Source: Planctomycetota bacterium (GTDB taxonomy: Bacteria > Planctomycetota > Planctomycetia > Pirellulales > UBA1268). Taken from it: DNA of 64,000 nt. The notes under the pieces are model-generated. The model made no database searches and was not told where the DNA came from. It was given only the letters and a program-made list of their open reading frames with translations. Within the stretch, counting starts at the first letter, position 1. Every line of letters starts with the position of its first letter. Of this stretch, positions 23,621-34,320 are shown piece by piece. The DNA is taken from assembly GCA_016872555.1 (NCBI GenBank), contig VGZO01000001.1, forward strand, positions 124,001-188,000. The letters are read 5' to 3'. The translations under genes were made by a program, and so were the position numbers.

Positions 23621-24429
23621 GCACGCGACCGGTGCCCCTCGCGGAGCGTTTCGCGGCACTGGCCGCCGACGGGCGCAAGGCCCTCGCCCCGTTCGTGACC
23701 GCCGGCGACCCCGATCTGGCCACGACGGCGATCGTCATCGAGGCGCTCGACCGCGCCGGTGCGGCCGTCTGCGAGCTGGGCGTGCCCTACAGTGATCCGA
23801 TCGCCGACGGGCCGGTGATCCAGGCCTCCTACACCCGCGCGCTGGCGGCGGGGTTCACGCTCGAGAAGTTGTTCGCGATGGTCACCGCGGCGACCGCGCG
23901 CGTGCGGATGCCGGTCCTGGCGATGGTCAGCTATTCGATCATCTACCGCCGCGGCATCGATCGCTTCGTCGCCGACTCCGCGGCGGCGGGCCTGGCCGGG
24001 TTCGTCGTTCCCGACCTGCCGCTCGAGGAATCGGATCTCCTCGATGCCGCCTGCCGGGGGGCTGGGCTGGCGCTGGTGCGCCTCGTCACGCCGACGACCC
24101 CCGCCGACCGGGCCGCGGAGATCGCCCGCCGCTCGACCGGGTTCCTCTACTGCGTGAGCGTCGCCGGCGTGACCGGCGCGCGGAGCGAACTCCCCGCCGG
24201 GCTCGTCGAACGGGTCGCCTGGCTGCGGACGCAGGCCAGCGTCCCCGTGCTCGTCGGCTTCGGCGTGAGCACGCCGGAGCAGGTGAAACTGCTGGCGGGG
24301 GTGGCCGACGGGGCGATCGTCGGCTCGGCGCTCGTGCGCCGGATCGACGAATTGGCGCCGTCGGGTCCGGCGGCGCTCGCCGCCGGCGTCGAGCGCACCG
24401 TCGCCGACCTCGTGACGGCGGCGCGGTAG
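23617..24429 (+). CDS. trpA: Tryptophan synthase alpha chain
   Basis: A 270-aa TIM-barrel subunit that cleaves indole-3-glycerol phosphate to indole, which is channelled to TrpB. Catalytic E53 ([10 protein letters not shown]) and D64 (PIADGPVIQ) are present, as are [11 protein letters not shown], the [12 protein letters not shown] loop and the phosphate-binding GFGVSTPEQ. The ATG overlaps the trpB stop, and no other start in the frame is homologous. Confidence 0.96.
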
Positions 24430-24450
24430 CAGCGGCGCGGGCGATCCTCC

Positions 24451-24609
24451 ATGGCCGACGTCAGCGACCTCCGCTCCTGGCTCGACGCGGCGCGGAGCCG
24501 CCCGGGAATGTTCGTCACCGGCCTGTCGCTCGGGCAGCTCGAGGCCCAGTGCACGGGCTGGTCGGCGGAGCTTGCCGCGCACGGTATCGACGAGTTCGCC
24601 GCCGGCTGA
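24451..24609 (+). CDS. Very short hypothetical protein, possibly a truncated gene
   Basis: A 52-aa reading frame beginning MADVSDLRSWLDAARSRPGM and ending HGIDEFAAG, 21 bases after the trpA stop on the same strand. The pattern LRxWLDxxRxRPGMFxxG resembles the beginnings of somewhat longer hypothetical proteins, so this may be the remnant N-terminus of a longer ancestor or a genuinely small protein. No strong Shine-Dalgarno sequence is seen, but its position directly behind trpA would allow read-through translation. A 6-bp hairpin lies across its stop codon. Real expression is uncertain. Confidence 0.4.
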   Translation: MADVSDLRSWLDAARSRPGMFVTGLSLGQLEAQCTGWSAELAAHGIDEFAAG

Positions 24610-24622
24610 GCGGCGGGGGCCG

Positions 24623-26050
24623 TCATGCCAGCACGCTGCGGATCACGTGACCGTGGACGTCGGTCAGGCGACGGTCGACGCCGGCGGTGCGGAACGTCAG
24701 CCGCGTGTGGTCGATCCCGAGCAGATGGAGAATCGTCGCCTGGAGGTCGTGGACGGTCGTGATCCCGTCGATCCCCTGGTAGCCGAGATCGTCGCTCCGC
24801 CCGTGGGTCGCGCCGGCCTTCACGCCGGCACCGGCCAGCCAGGTGACGAAGCTCCCGCCGTTGTGGTCGCGCCCCTGGTTGTTCTGGGCGAACGGCGTGC
24901 GGCCGAACTCCGTCGTCCACACGACCAGCGTGTCGGCGAGGAGGCCGCGGGCGTGGAGGTCGTCGAGGAGCGCGGCGATCGGACCGTCGACGCTCGCGGC
25001 GATCGGTGGGAGCTCCTTGACGATGCTGCCGTGGTTGTCCCAGTTGTTCACCGCCCCCTGCGGCCCGCTCCACACCTGCACGAAGCGGGTGCCACGCTCG
25101 ACGAGGCGCCGGGCGACGAGGCAGCGCGTGCCGAAGTCGGCCGTCTCGGGGCGGTCGAGGCCGTAGGCGCGGCGCGTGGTCGCCGTCTCGCCGTCGAGCG
25201 CGAACGTCGCCGGCGCGGAGAGCTGGAGCCGGGCCGCCAGCTCGCCGGCGGCGATCCGCGCCTCGAGGCGCGTGTCGTGCGGCCGGGCCGCGGCGTGACG
25301 GCGGTTGAGCCGCTGGATGAGCGCCAGCGTCTCGCGATCGGCGTCGCCGCGGGCGAAGGGATAGGCGCCGGCCGCGAACGCGTCGGGGATCGGCTCGGCA
25401 CCGCCGGCGTCGACGACGGTGCCCTGGTGGCGGGCGGGGAGGAAGCCGGCGGAGAAGTTCCCCTTCTGGTTGTAGGGAAGGCCGCGCGGGTCGGGGAGGA
25501 CGACGAACTCGGGGAGGTCGTCGACGATCCGCCCGAGGCCGTACGAGACCCACGCCCCCAGGCAGGGAAAACCCGGCAGCATGAACCCGGTGTTCATCAT
25601 GTAGCTGGCCGGGCCGTGGACGTTGGTCGTCGTCTTCATCGCCATCAGGAACGCCAGCCGGTCGACCTGCCGGGCCTGGCAGGGAAAGACCTCGCTCACC
25701 CAGCGGCCCGTCTCGCCGTGGCGCGCGAATGCGAACGGGCTGTTCATCACCTTGCCGACCGGCGTGGTGAACCCCTCGGGCTTCTCCTTGGGGCCGAGTG
25801 CCTCGCCGTCGTGCTTGGCCAGCAGCGGCTTGTGGTCGAACGTGTCCATCGGGCTCGTGCCGCCGTTCATGAACAGCTGGATCACGCGCCGCGCCCGGGC
25901 CGGATGGTGGAGGCCGCCGAGCGGCCAGGAGGGATCACCGGCGGGAGCGTCGGCGAGGCCGTCGCGGACGAAGAGCCCGGCCAGCGCCACGGCGCCGAAG
26001 CCACCGCCGGCGGTGGCGAGCAGATCGCGGCGCGGGATCGGGATCACCAT
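24623..26050 (-). CDS. DUF1501 family protein (alkaline phosphatase/sulfatase-like fold), exported by Tat
   Basis: A 475-aa protein with a twin-arginine leader (IPRRDLLATAGGGFGAVALAGLF) and the DUF1501 signatures LFMNGGTSPMDTFDHKP, GFLPARHQGT, LVVWTTEFGRTPFAQ, GRDHNGGSFVTWLAGAGVK and HLLGIDHTRLTF. These proteins belong structurally to the alkaline phosphatase/sulfatase superfamily, but no enzymatic activity is established. It starts 7 bases after the PSCyt/DUF1549 gene, the typical planctomycete pairing. ATG 26050 is the first start giving the Tat leader. Confidence 0.88.
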   Translation of the reverse strand: MVIPIPRRDLLATAGGGFGAVALAGLFVRDGLADAPAGDPSWPLGGLHHPARARRVIQLFMNGGTSPMDTFDHKPLLAKHDGEALGPKEKPEGFTTPVGKVMNSPFAFARHGETGRWVSEVFPCQARQVDRLAFLMAMKTTTNVHGPASYMMNTGFMLPGFPCLGAWVSYGLGRIVDDLPEFVVLPDPRGLPYNQKGNFSAGFLPARHQGTVVDAGGAEPIPDAFAAGAYPFARGDADRETLALIQRLNRRHAAARPHDTRLEARIAAGELAARLQLSAPATFALDGETATTRRAYGLDRPETADFGTRCLVARRLVERGTRFVQVWSGPQGAVNNWDNHGSIVKELPPIAASVDGPIAALLDDLHARGLLADTLVVWTTEFGRTPFAQNNQGRDHNGGSFVTWLAGAGVKAGATHGRSDDLGYQGIDGITTVHDLQATILHLLGIDHTRLTFRTAGVDRRLTDVHGHVIRSVLA

Positions 26051-26057
26051 GGCGGGC

Positions 26058-29027
26058 TCAGTCGCTGAACAGGAACTCGTCGGCATTGAACAATGCCCGG
26101 GCGACCGCGGGGAGGCCGTGGCGGTCGGCCAGCGCGTCCAACTCCCCTTCCTCCTCCGCGGTCGGATCGCGGAGCCAGGCGCGGCGCACCATCCAGCGCA
26201 CCTGGCCGGTCCGGTCGGCGGCGTGGGCCGCGGCGGCGCGCGCCAGCACCGCGGCGTGGTGGAGGACGAAGCGGTTGTTGGCCAGGACGAGCGCCTGGAG
26301 CGCCGAGGCGGAGAAGCCGCGCGCCGGGGCGAGGAGGCCGAGATCGGGGAAGTCGAGGGCGTCGAACAGCGGATCGGGGATCCCGCGCCACACCACGCGG
26401 TAGATCGCCCGGCGGTTGGCGCCGGGGGCGTCGAGGTCGAAGGCGTCGTAGTCGAGGATCGGCGTGAGCTGGGCGCCGGGCTTCTGCGTGAACCGGGCGA
26501 TCCCGGGGCCGCCGCGCGTCTCGTCGAGGGTCGTGGCGACCCGCAGCACGCCGTCGAAGAATCCCTCGGCGTCGAGCCGCCGGCGCGGCATCCAGGCCAG
26601 CAGCCGGCCGTCGGGGTCGGCGTCGAAGCCGCCGGCGGGAATCGTCGAAGACCGGCGGTAGGCACGGCTCGTGCAGATCAGCCGGTGAAGGTGCCGCAGC
26701 GACCCCGTCTCGCGCAGTTCGCAGGCGAGCCAGTCGAGCAATTCCGGATGGCTCGGCAGGCTTCCCATCCGGCCGAAGTCGTTGGGCGTGTCGCACAGGC
26801 CGCGGCCGAAGTGCCAGTGCCAGACCCGGTTGGCGATGCTCCGCCAGGTAAGCGGGTTGTCGGGGTGGACGAGCCATTCGGCCAGCGCCGCGCGCCGCGC
26901 CCCCTCGGGGGCGCCCGGGGGGAGCTCGAAGCGCGCCTCGAGCGCCCCGACCGCGGCGAGGGCGCCCGGCCCGACCGGGTGCAGGGGACGGTCGATGTCG
27001 CCGCGCTCGAGGACCCGGATCTCGCGCGGCGGAGCGATCGAGATCGTGCCGCGCTCGTTGGTCGCCGTCGGTGCGGCGGCGTAGAGCTTGCGCACGGCCG
27101 GCAGCGCGCTCAGCTCGGCCCGCGCACGGGCGCCGATGACGGCGCCGGCCAGCGCCGCCGCCTGGTCGCGGCTCCGCGCCGCCGGGGGCACGGCGAGCGC
27201 GGCCTCGGCTGCCGGGGAGAGCGCGATCGCCACCGCGGGATCGCCGTCGGTGCACGAGATCCGAAACCGGCCGATCAGGTGGGCACCGCCGTGGACCTGG
27301 CGGAGGGCGACCACGAGCGTCTCGCCGGCGCCCAGCGCGATCGCCTCGGCCGGCACGAACACCGCGTGGTGCGGCTTGCCCTCCTCGGGGTGGATGCCCC
27401 ACGCGGTCGCCGGCGCACCGTCGATGGCATGGGCGATCGACCAGCCCGCCTGCTCGAAATCGGCGCTCGCCCGGGCGATCGCGATCCGGCGCGGGGCACC
27501 GCCTTCGGCCGGGAAAACGGTCAGCTCGACCTCGGAGAGATGGAGGTTGCCGTTTGGCGCCCGGCCCGGCCCGGCCATCGGCAACGACTCGTCGGTGAGC
27601 ACGTCGAGGCGCAGCGCGGTGATCGGCGGGAGCGGCCCGGAGGCCGAGAGCATGACGACGTCGCGCTCCGGCGCGGTGCCGCAGGCCAGGATCGACCCGT
27701 CGTCCTGGCGCGACAGCTCCACCCCGAACGCCGACGAATAGCTCGCCAGGGGCAGCGGCCACCACGCCGCGTGCGCCCCGGCCGCCTCCCAGGCGGCCAC
27801 GAGCGCGGCTTCCGGCATGCCGAGCAGCGCCTCCGGACCGGAGACGGCGAGGTCGGCGAGGGTCCGCCAGCGCCGCCGCGCCGCCGCGACCGAGCCGTCG
27901 GGCTCCCAGTCGATCTCCCCCTTGCCGATCCCGGCGAACACGGCCTGCAGCGCGTAGTAGTCCTCCTGCGGGATCGGGTCGAACTTGTGGGCGTGGCAGC
28001 GGGCGCAGTTGGCCGTCGTGCTCGTCACGGCGCCCATCGTTTGTGTGACGAGGTCGTCGCGGTCGAGGTATTCGAACGTCCGCGGCGCGGTGCTCGCCGC
28101 GGAGTGGTCGTAGGTGCCGGCGCCGAGGAACCCGAGGGCTGCCTGGACCGGGCCGTCGTCGGGAAAGAACACGTCGGCGGCGAGTTGGGCACGGACGAAC
28201 GTCGGCCAGGGCAGGTCGGCGGCGAAGGCGTCGATCACCCAGTCGCGGTACGGCCAGGCGTTGGGGCGGAAGACGTCGTGCTCGAAGCCGTGGCTGTCGG
28301 CGAAGTGGATCGAGTCGAGCCAGTGGCGCGCGAAGCGCTCACCGATCCGCGGGGAGGCGAGGAGGCGCTCGACGACGCGGTCGACGGCGGCGGGGGCGGA
28401 GTCGGCGACGAAGGCATCGACCTCGTCGGGGGTCGGCGGCAGGCCGTGGAGGTCGAACGACAGCCGGCGCAGGAGCGCACGCCGGTCGGCCTCGTCGGCC
28501 GGAGTGAGCCCGGCGCGTGCGATGCGCTGGTCGAGAAACGCGTCGATCGCCCGATCGGCGGGGGCGCTCCCCGGCACCGGCGGCCTCGTGAGCGGTCGCA
28601 GCGACCACCAGTCGCCCGCCCGTGGGGCGGCGATGCGCGGATCGGGGGCGCCGCGGCGGATCCACTCGACGAGGATCGCGACCTCGGCGGCCGGGAGGGG
28701 CTCGGCCGGCATCCGTAGGTCGGGGTCGGCATGGCGCACCGCCGTCACCAGCAGGCTCGCCTCGGGCTCACCCGGGGCGATCGCCGGGCCGCGGTCGCCC
28801 CCCCGTTCCCAGCCACTACGCCAATCGAGCGCCAGCCCCCCTTCCATCCGCCCGGCGCCATGGGAGTGGCAGGGAAGGCAGCGCCGCGACAGCAGCGGCT
28901 CGACCTGGTCGCGGAAGAACGCGAGGTCGGCGGAGGGCCCCGGATCGGCGCCCGAGGCGAGCAGCGCCGGCACCGCCAGCCCGAGGCCCGCGAGGAATGG
29001 GAACAGGCGCGGAAGTCGGCAGCGCAC
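26058..29027 (-). CDS. Planctomycete PSCyt1-DUF1549-DUF1553 protein with cytochrome c motif
   Basis: A 989-aa exported protein. A signal sequence (LFPFLAGLGLAVPALLASGAD) precedes a planctomycete-type cytochrome domain with haem motif CLPCH (C50, C53, H54). The DUF1549 region follows (RRLSFDLHGLPPTPDEV, RHWLDSIHFADSHGFEHD), then a second cysteine motif CARCHAHKFDPIPQEDYYAL. A central sugar-binding-like segment comes next, and a C-terminal DUF1553 region (NRVWHWHFGRGLCDTPNDFG, LLDWLACELRETGSLRHLHRL) closes the protein. GTG 29027 is used as start. It pairs with the DUF1501 gene 7 bases downstream. Such pairs are suspected to act in polysaccharide degradation, but no reaction is known. Confidence 0.88.
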   Translation of the reverse strand: MRCRLPRLFPFLAGLGLAVPALLASGADPGPSADLAFFRDQVEPLLSRRCLPCHSHGAGRMEGGLALDWRSGWERGGDRGPAIAPGEPEASLLVTAVRHADPDLRMPAEPLPAAEVAILVEWIRRGAPDPRIAAPRAGDWWSLRPLTRPPVPGSAPADRAIDAFLDQRIARAGLTPADEADRRALLRRLSFDLHGLPPTPDEVDAFVADSAPAAVDRVVERLLASPRIGERFARHWLDSIHFADSHGFEHDVFRPNAWPYRDWVIDAFAADLPWPTFVRAQLAADVFFPDDGPVQAALGFLGAGTYDHSAASTAPRTFEYLDRDDLVTQTMGAVTSTTANCARCHAHKFDPIPQEDYYALQAVFAGIGKGEIDWEPDGSVAAARRRWRTLADLAVSGPEALLGMPEAALVAAWEAAGAHAAWWPLPLASYSSAFGVELSRQDDGSILACGTAPERDVVMLSASGPLPPITALRLDVLTDESLPMAGPGRAPNGNLHLSEVELTVFPAEGGAPRRIAIARASADFEQAGWSIAHAIDGAPATAWGIHPEEGKPHHAVFVPAEAIALGAGETLVVALRQVHGGAHLIGRFRISCTDGDPAVAIALSPAAEAALAVPPAARSRDQAAALAGAVIGARARAELSALPAVRKLYAAAPTATNERGTISIAPPREIRVLERGDIDRPLHPVGPGALAAVGALEARFELPPGAPEGARRAALAEWLVHPDNPLTWRSIANRVWHWHFGRGLCDTPNDFGRMGSLPSHPELLDWLACELRETGSLRHLHRLICTSRAYRRSSTIPAGGFDADPDGRLLAWMPRRRLDAEGFFDGVLRVATTLDETRGGPGIARFTQKPGAQLTPILDYDAFDLDAPGANRRAIYRVVWRGIPDPLFDALDFPDLGLLAPARGFSASALQALVLANNRFVLHHAAVLARAAAAHAADRTGQVRWMVRRAWLRDPTAEEEGELDALADRHGLPAVARALFNADEFLFSD

Positions 29028-29120
29028 GGGATCGCGCTCCCCGAGGCGAGAGGATCGGCCGGTATCCCCCCATCGTCCGCCGCGGTCCGCCGAGCGTCAA
29101 ACGGCCGCGCGGGAGGCGCG

Positions 29121-30010
29121 TCATCCGTCGAGCAGCCGCGCCGCCCACGGCCCGTCGTGGCCGACGGCGGCGACGCCGATCTCCGCATGGACCAGCGCCG
29201 CGACCGCCTCCGCGATCGCCCCGTCGCCGGCGAGCGGCACCACGACCGTATCGGCGTCGCGGGCCACCGGATCGGCGGCGACCACCGCGAGCACGGCCAG
29301 CGCGTCGTCGGCCCGGCCCGGGACGACGAAGCGGACGGGCCACGACCGGCCCGGGAACGCCGCCGGGGAGGCGACGGAGCGGCTCACGATCCGCCCCCCG
29401 CGCATCACCGCCAGGTGCGTGAAGCAGCCGGGCACGTCGGCGTCGGGCACGACGGCGACCACGGCCCGCTCGACGAGGACGAGGTCGCCGACGAGGCGCT
29501 CGACGTCGCGCCGCTCGGTGGGGTCGAGGCCCTGGAACGGGTCGTCGATGAGCAGGACCGGCGGGTCGAGGAGCAGCGCCCGGGCGACGAGCAGGCGCTT
29601 GCGGATCCCGTCGGGGATCCGGTCGAGGCGGGCCTGGCCGTCGCCGTCGAGGCCGGCCAGCGCCAGCGCCCGCTTGACGGCGCCGGCCAGCGCCGCGCCG
29701 GCCAGCCCCTCCTCGGCCCCCGTCACCTCGAGAAACTCGCCGGCCCGCAGCGCCGGCGGGGCGACGATCCCGGCCGGCACGTGGCCGACCAGACGGCGGA
29801 ACCGGCGCGGTGCCGCGCGGAGCGAGCAGCCGGCGACGATGACGTCGCCACGCGCCAACGCCAGCCGTCCGGCGAGCGCCTCCAGCAGCGTCCCCCGCCC
29901 CGACCCGGTGCGCCCCACCAGCGCCCAGGACTCGCCGGCCGCCACCGACCAGCCGACGCCGTCGATGACGCGCTCGCCACCGCGGTCGACGGTCACGTCG
30001 GCGAGGACGA

Positions 30011-30014
<4 letters not shown>
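29121..30014 (-). CDS. ABC-type ATP-binding protein homologue with degenerate motifs
   Basis: A 297-aa protein with the order of an ABC nucleotide-binding domain, but every catalytic element is altered. Walker A is GRTGSGRGT (34-42), with Arg replacing the catalytic Lys. The LSGGQ signature position reads IPDGIRKR (133-140). Walker B is VLLIDDP, with Asp instead of the catalytic Glu. No switch His follows in VVAVVPDADVPG. A C-terminal extension of about 90 residues is unique. There is no permease gene nearby. It starts in the stop of trpE (ATGA, 30011-30014), so its synthesis is coupled to trpE. It may be a regulatory or non-transport ABC protein. Confidence 0.75.
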
Positions 30015-31516
<1,502 letters not shown>

Positions 31517-31680
31517 CGGAGTGGGCGCGGGGTACGGCGGGCCGTGACCGTCAACAGACTCTCCGGCGGGGCCGCCGGTCAACACCCCGCCGCCGGCATT
31601 GACGGCGACCGGAAGTCACCGGACGGGTATGATGCGTGTCGGCGATGGGGCGGGCCCGTCGCCGCCGTGGAGTTCCGGCG

Positions 31681-32256
31681 ATGAAATGCCAGCAGTGCGA
31701 CGCGCAGGCGGTGTTCCACATCACGGAGCTGGAGGGGGGTGCGGTGCGCGAGATCCACCTCTGCGACGACCACGCCCGGGTGTACCTCAACCAGGCCGAA
31801 TCCGGGGGCGGCGCCGAGACGCCCAAGGGAGGCGGTTTGGTCGGCCCGCTCGGCGTCGGGCAGACCGCCGCCGAACTGTCCCAACTCGACCAACGCGCCT
31901 GCCCGATGTGCGGCATCACGTTCTTCGAGTTCCGCAACCAGGGGCGGCTCGGCTGCCCCCACGACTACGTCGAGTTCGAGCGCGAACTCGAGCCGCTGAT
32001 CGCCAACATCCACGGGGCGACCGAGCACACCGGCCGCCGGCCGAGCCGACTCCCGGTCTCCCCCGCGGGCGGAACCGGGCAAGCGCTGCCGGAGGACACC
32101 GCGGAACTGACCGCCGCCATCGGCCTGCGCCGGTCGCTCAAGGAGGCGATCGCCGCCGAACGCTACGAAGACGCCCGCGAGCACCGCGACGCGATCCGCG
32201 CGCTCGAGGAGCGCTGGCTCGCACCGCGACGGAAAGCCGAAGACACGCCGTCATGA
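31681..32256 (+). CDS. mcsA: McsA-type zinc-binding activator of the McsB arginine kinase
   Basis: A 191-aa protein with paired Cys/His zinc sites near the N-terminus (C3, C6, C28, H31) and a second set, CPMC with GCPHDY (C74, C77, C92, H94). A C-terminal UVR-type helix pair follows (LRRSLKEAIAAERYEDAREHRDAIRALEE). In Firmicutes, McsA binds and stimulates McsB. Here mcsB starts within its stop (ATGA, 32253-32256), confirming the pairing. TATGAT at 31628-31633 and TTGACG at 31599-31604 lie upstream but are spaced about 23 bases apart, too far for a normal promoter. Confidence 0.9.
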   Translation: MKCQQCDAQAVFHITELEGGAVREIHLCDDHARVYLNQAESGGGAETPKGGGLVGPLGVGQTAAELSQLDQRACPMCGITFFEFRNQGRLGCPHDYVEFERELEPLIANIHGATEHTGRRPSRLPVSPAGGTGQALPEDTAELTAAIGLRRSLKEAIAAERYEDAREHRDAIRALEERWLAPRRKAEDTPS

Positions 32257-33329
32257 AACTCGACACTCTCACCGACTCGGTCGGCGAATGGCTTCGCGGC
32301 ACCGGTCCGGAATCGGACATCGTGATGAGCAGCCGCGTGCGGCTGGCGCGCAACGTCGCCCACTTCCCGTTCGTCAGCCGGGCCTCGGCCCAGGACCGCG
32401 CGGACGTCGAGCGCCTGCTCCGCGAGCGGATCGCGCGGGTGCCGCTCGGACGGGGGCTCGAGTATTTCGACGTCGGCCGCCTCGAGGAGGTCGATCGCCG
32501 GTTTCTCGTCGAGCGACAGCTGATCAGCCGCGAGCACGCCGAGGCCGCCGGGGCCCGCGGGGTCGCGATCGACGACCGTGAGCAGGTCAGCCTGATGATC
32601 AACGAAGAGGATCATCTCCGCATCCAGTGCCTCCACAGCGGCCTCGATCTCCACGGCGCCTGGGAGCAGATCCGGGCGGTCGACGACGAGATCGAGCGGG
32701 TCGTGCCGTACGCCTTCCACTCGCGGTTCGGCTACCTCACCGCCTGCCCGACCAACGTCGGCACCGGGATCCGCGTCAGCGTCATGCTCCACCTGCCGGC
32801 GCTGGTGATCACGCGGCAGATCGACAAGGTGTTCCGCAGCCTGCAGAAGATCTCGCTGGCGGTCCGCGGCCTGTACGGGGAGGGCTCGCAGGCGCTCGGC
32901 GACTTCTACCAGATTTCCAACCAGACGACGCTCGGCCGCACCGAGGAGGAGCTCCTCCAGCAGGTCGGCGACGTCGTCCCGGTGGTCATCGAATACGAGC
33001 GCCGCGCCCGCGAGTTCCTCGTCCGCGAGACACAGCAGAACGTCCACGACCAAGTCAGCCGGGCATACGGGATCCTCCGCACGGCGCAGACGATCAAGGT
33101 CGAGGAGGCGATGCAGCTGCTGTCGAGGGTCCGGATGGGAGTCCTCCTCGGGCTGATCGGCGACGTCGACGTGGCCGACATCAATTCGTTGCTCGTCCGC
33201 ACGCAGCCGGCCCACCTGCAGAAACTGCGCGGCATCCAACTCGAGGGGAGCGACGAGCGGATCGAACGCGCCCGCTACCTGCGCCAGCATTTCGACGCCG
33301 GTCCGGGCGGCGCTGGCCGGCTCAACTGA
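32253..33329 (+). CDS. mcsB: Protein-arginine kinase McsB
   Basis: A 358-aa member of the phosphagen (guanidino) kinase family that phosphorylates arginine residues in proteins, in Firmicutes marking them for ClpCP degradation. ATP-binding SSRVRLARN (26-34), the NEEDHLRIQ catalytic loop, the CPTNVGTGIRVSVMLHLP nucleotide loop with the reactive Cys, and the C-terminal GRTEEELLQQV and GLIGDVDVADINSLLVRTQPAHLQ segments are all conserved. It is coupled to mcsA. No ctsR or clpC lies in the window, so targets in this organism are open. The gene ends in a hairpin shared with coaD. Confidence 0.95.
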   Translation: MKLDTLTDSVGEWLRGTGPESDIVMSSRVRLARNVAHFPFVSRASAQDRADVERLLRERIARVPLGRGLEYFDVGRLEEVDRRFLVERQLISREHAEAAGARGVAIDDREQVSLMINEEDHLRIQCLHSGLDLHGAWEQIRAVDDEIERVVPYAFHSRFGYLTACPTNVGTGIRVSVMLHLPALVITRQIDKVFRSLQKISLAVRGLYGEGSQALGDFYQISNQTTLGRTEEELLQQVGDVVPVVIEYERRAREFLVRETQQNVHDQVSRAYGILRTAQTIKVEEAMQLLSRVRMGVLLGLIGDVDVADINSLLVRTQPAHLQKLRGIQLEGSDERIERARYLRQHFDAGPGGAGRLN

Positions 33330-33337
33330 CCGCCCGA

Positions 33338-33368
33338 CCGGCGCCGCCCTTCAGCGGGCGGGCGCCGG
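33338..33368. terminator. Bidirectional terminator hairpin between mcsB and coaD
   Basis: CCGGCGCCGCCC (33338-33349) pairs with GGGCGGGCGCCGG (33356-33368) with one bulged base and a 6-base loop. The right arm covers the last codons of the convergent coaD, and the left arm begins 8 bases after the mcsB stop. The stem is very stable, but no T-run follows on either side. Confidence 0.5.
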
Positions 33369-33863
33369 AAGCTTGCTCCGCAGGGCGCGGACCACCGGCA
33401 GCGGCACGAACCGGGCCAGCGCCCGGTCGTCTGCCAACGGCGTGATCTGCTTGAGCAGCGACGACGAGACGTGGGAATACTCGGCGGCCGACATCAGAAA
33501 CACCGTCTCGATTTCCGGATCGAGTTTGCGGTTGGCCAGCGTCATCGTGAACTCGGCCTCCATGTCGCTCAGCGAGCGGACGCCGCGGAGCAGCACCGTC
33601 GCCCCCTGCTCGCGGACGAAGACCACCGCCAGCCCGGAAAACGGGGCCGCGCGGACGTTGGCCAGGTGTGCGGTCGCCGCCTCGACCAGCGCCACCCGCT
33701 CGTCGCTGGCGAACAGCGGGTGTTTGTCGGGGTTGATGCCGACGCCGACCACGACCGAGCCGAAGATCCGGCTCGCCCGCTCGATGACGTCGAGGTGGCC
33801 GAGCGTGACGGGGTCGAACGACCCGGTGTAGACCGCCGTTTGGGCTGAGGCGGGGTGTGCCAT
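33351..33863 (-). CDS. coaD: Phosphopantetheine adenylyltransferase
   Basis: A 170-aa nucleotidyltransferase of coenzyme A synthesis that adenylates 4'-phosphopantetheine. The signature TGSFDPVTLGHLDVIERA (13-30, with H23 of the HxGH-type motif) is followed by GVGINPDKHPLFASDERV. The loops RGVRSLSDMEAEFTMTLANRKL and the C-terminal SSSLLKQI are also present. ATG 33863 is the natural start; the frame extends upstream through non-homologous sequence. It is convergent with mcsB and divergent from the small membrane-protein gene. Confidence 0.95.
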   Translation of the reverse strand: MAHPASAQTAVYTGSFDPVTLGHLDVIERASRIFGSVVVGVGINPDKHPLFASDERVALVEAATAHLANVRAAPFSGLAVVFVREQGATVLLRGVRSLSDMEAEFTMTLANRKLDPEIETVFLMSAAEYSHVSSSLLKQITPLADDRALARFVPLPVVRALRSKLPAPAR

Positions 33864-34038
33864 CGGTGCCTCGGTGTGGGGGGAGGGGTGGAGCGGTTCG
33901 GAGGGGTCGTGCGGCCGGTGCCGGGACGGCATTTTCCCCGCCGGTGCCCGGAGCGGTGGATGGCGCTCCCCCGGCTGTCGATTATGGTAGTAGGCCTTCC
34001 CAACCCCCGGCGGTGGCCGATCGCGGAGCAGGTGCCCG

Positions 34039-34224
34039 GTGACGAAAATGCTGCCTCTGACCGGGATGGTCGTCTCGGGACTGGTCGGGATCCTGTTCCT
34101 CGCGGACCTCGCGGCGGGGTTTCCCTTCCGCCGGGTGAGTGTCGGCCTCGACATCGGGTTCGTGATCGCCAGTCTGATCCTCGCCTACCTCAGCTGGTCG
34201 GTGGTAGAGAAGAGCCGTCCCTGA
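34039..34224 (+). CDS. Small two-helix membrane protein
   Basis: A 61-aa protein with two hydrophobic segments, LPLTGMVVSGLVGILFLADLAA and LDIGFVIASLILAYLSWSV, joined by a short loop with FPFRR. The C-terminus is charged (EKSRP). GTG 34039 has AGG six bases upstream; ATG 34048 is an alternative start. I regard it as one of the short membrane proteins often seen in planctomycete genomes. No function can be assigned. Confidence 0.6.
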   Translation: MTKMLPLTGMVVSGLVGILFLADLAAGFPFRRVSVGLDIGFVIASLILAYLSWSVVEKSRP

Positions 34225-34320
34225 GCCGTGAGCGCGGTGGCCGCGCGAGCGCCCTTGCTGCCGACAGCCTCCACGTGGGTGGCCGGTGCGCCGAGCGTGG
34301 TGTGTCCCCGGCGGTTCGTG

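Noticed and set aside
25623-28718. Open frame of about 1030 codons opposite the DUF1501/PSCyt genes
   Set aside because: Complement of two well-supported planctomycete families. No motif or signal is visible in its translation.
31599-31633. Promoter TTGACG/TATGAT ahead of mcsA
   Set aside because: Both hexamers match well, but they are about 23 bases apart, outside the range for sigma-70 promoters.
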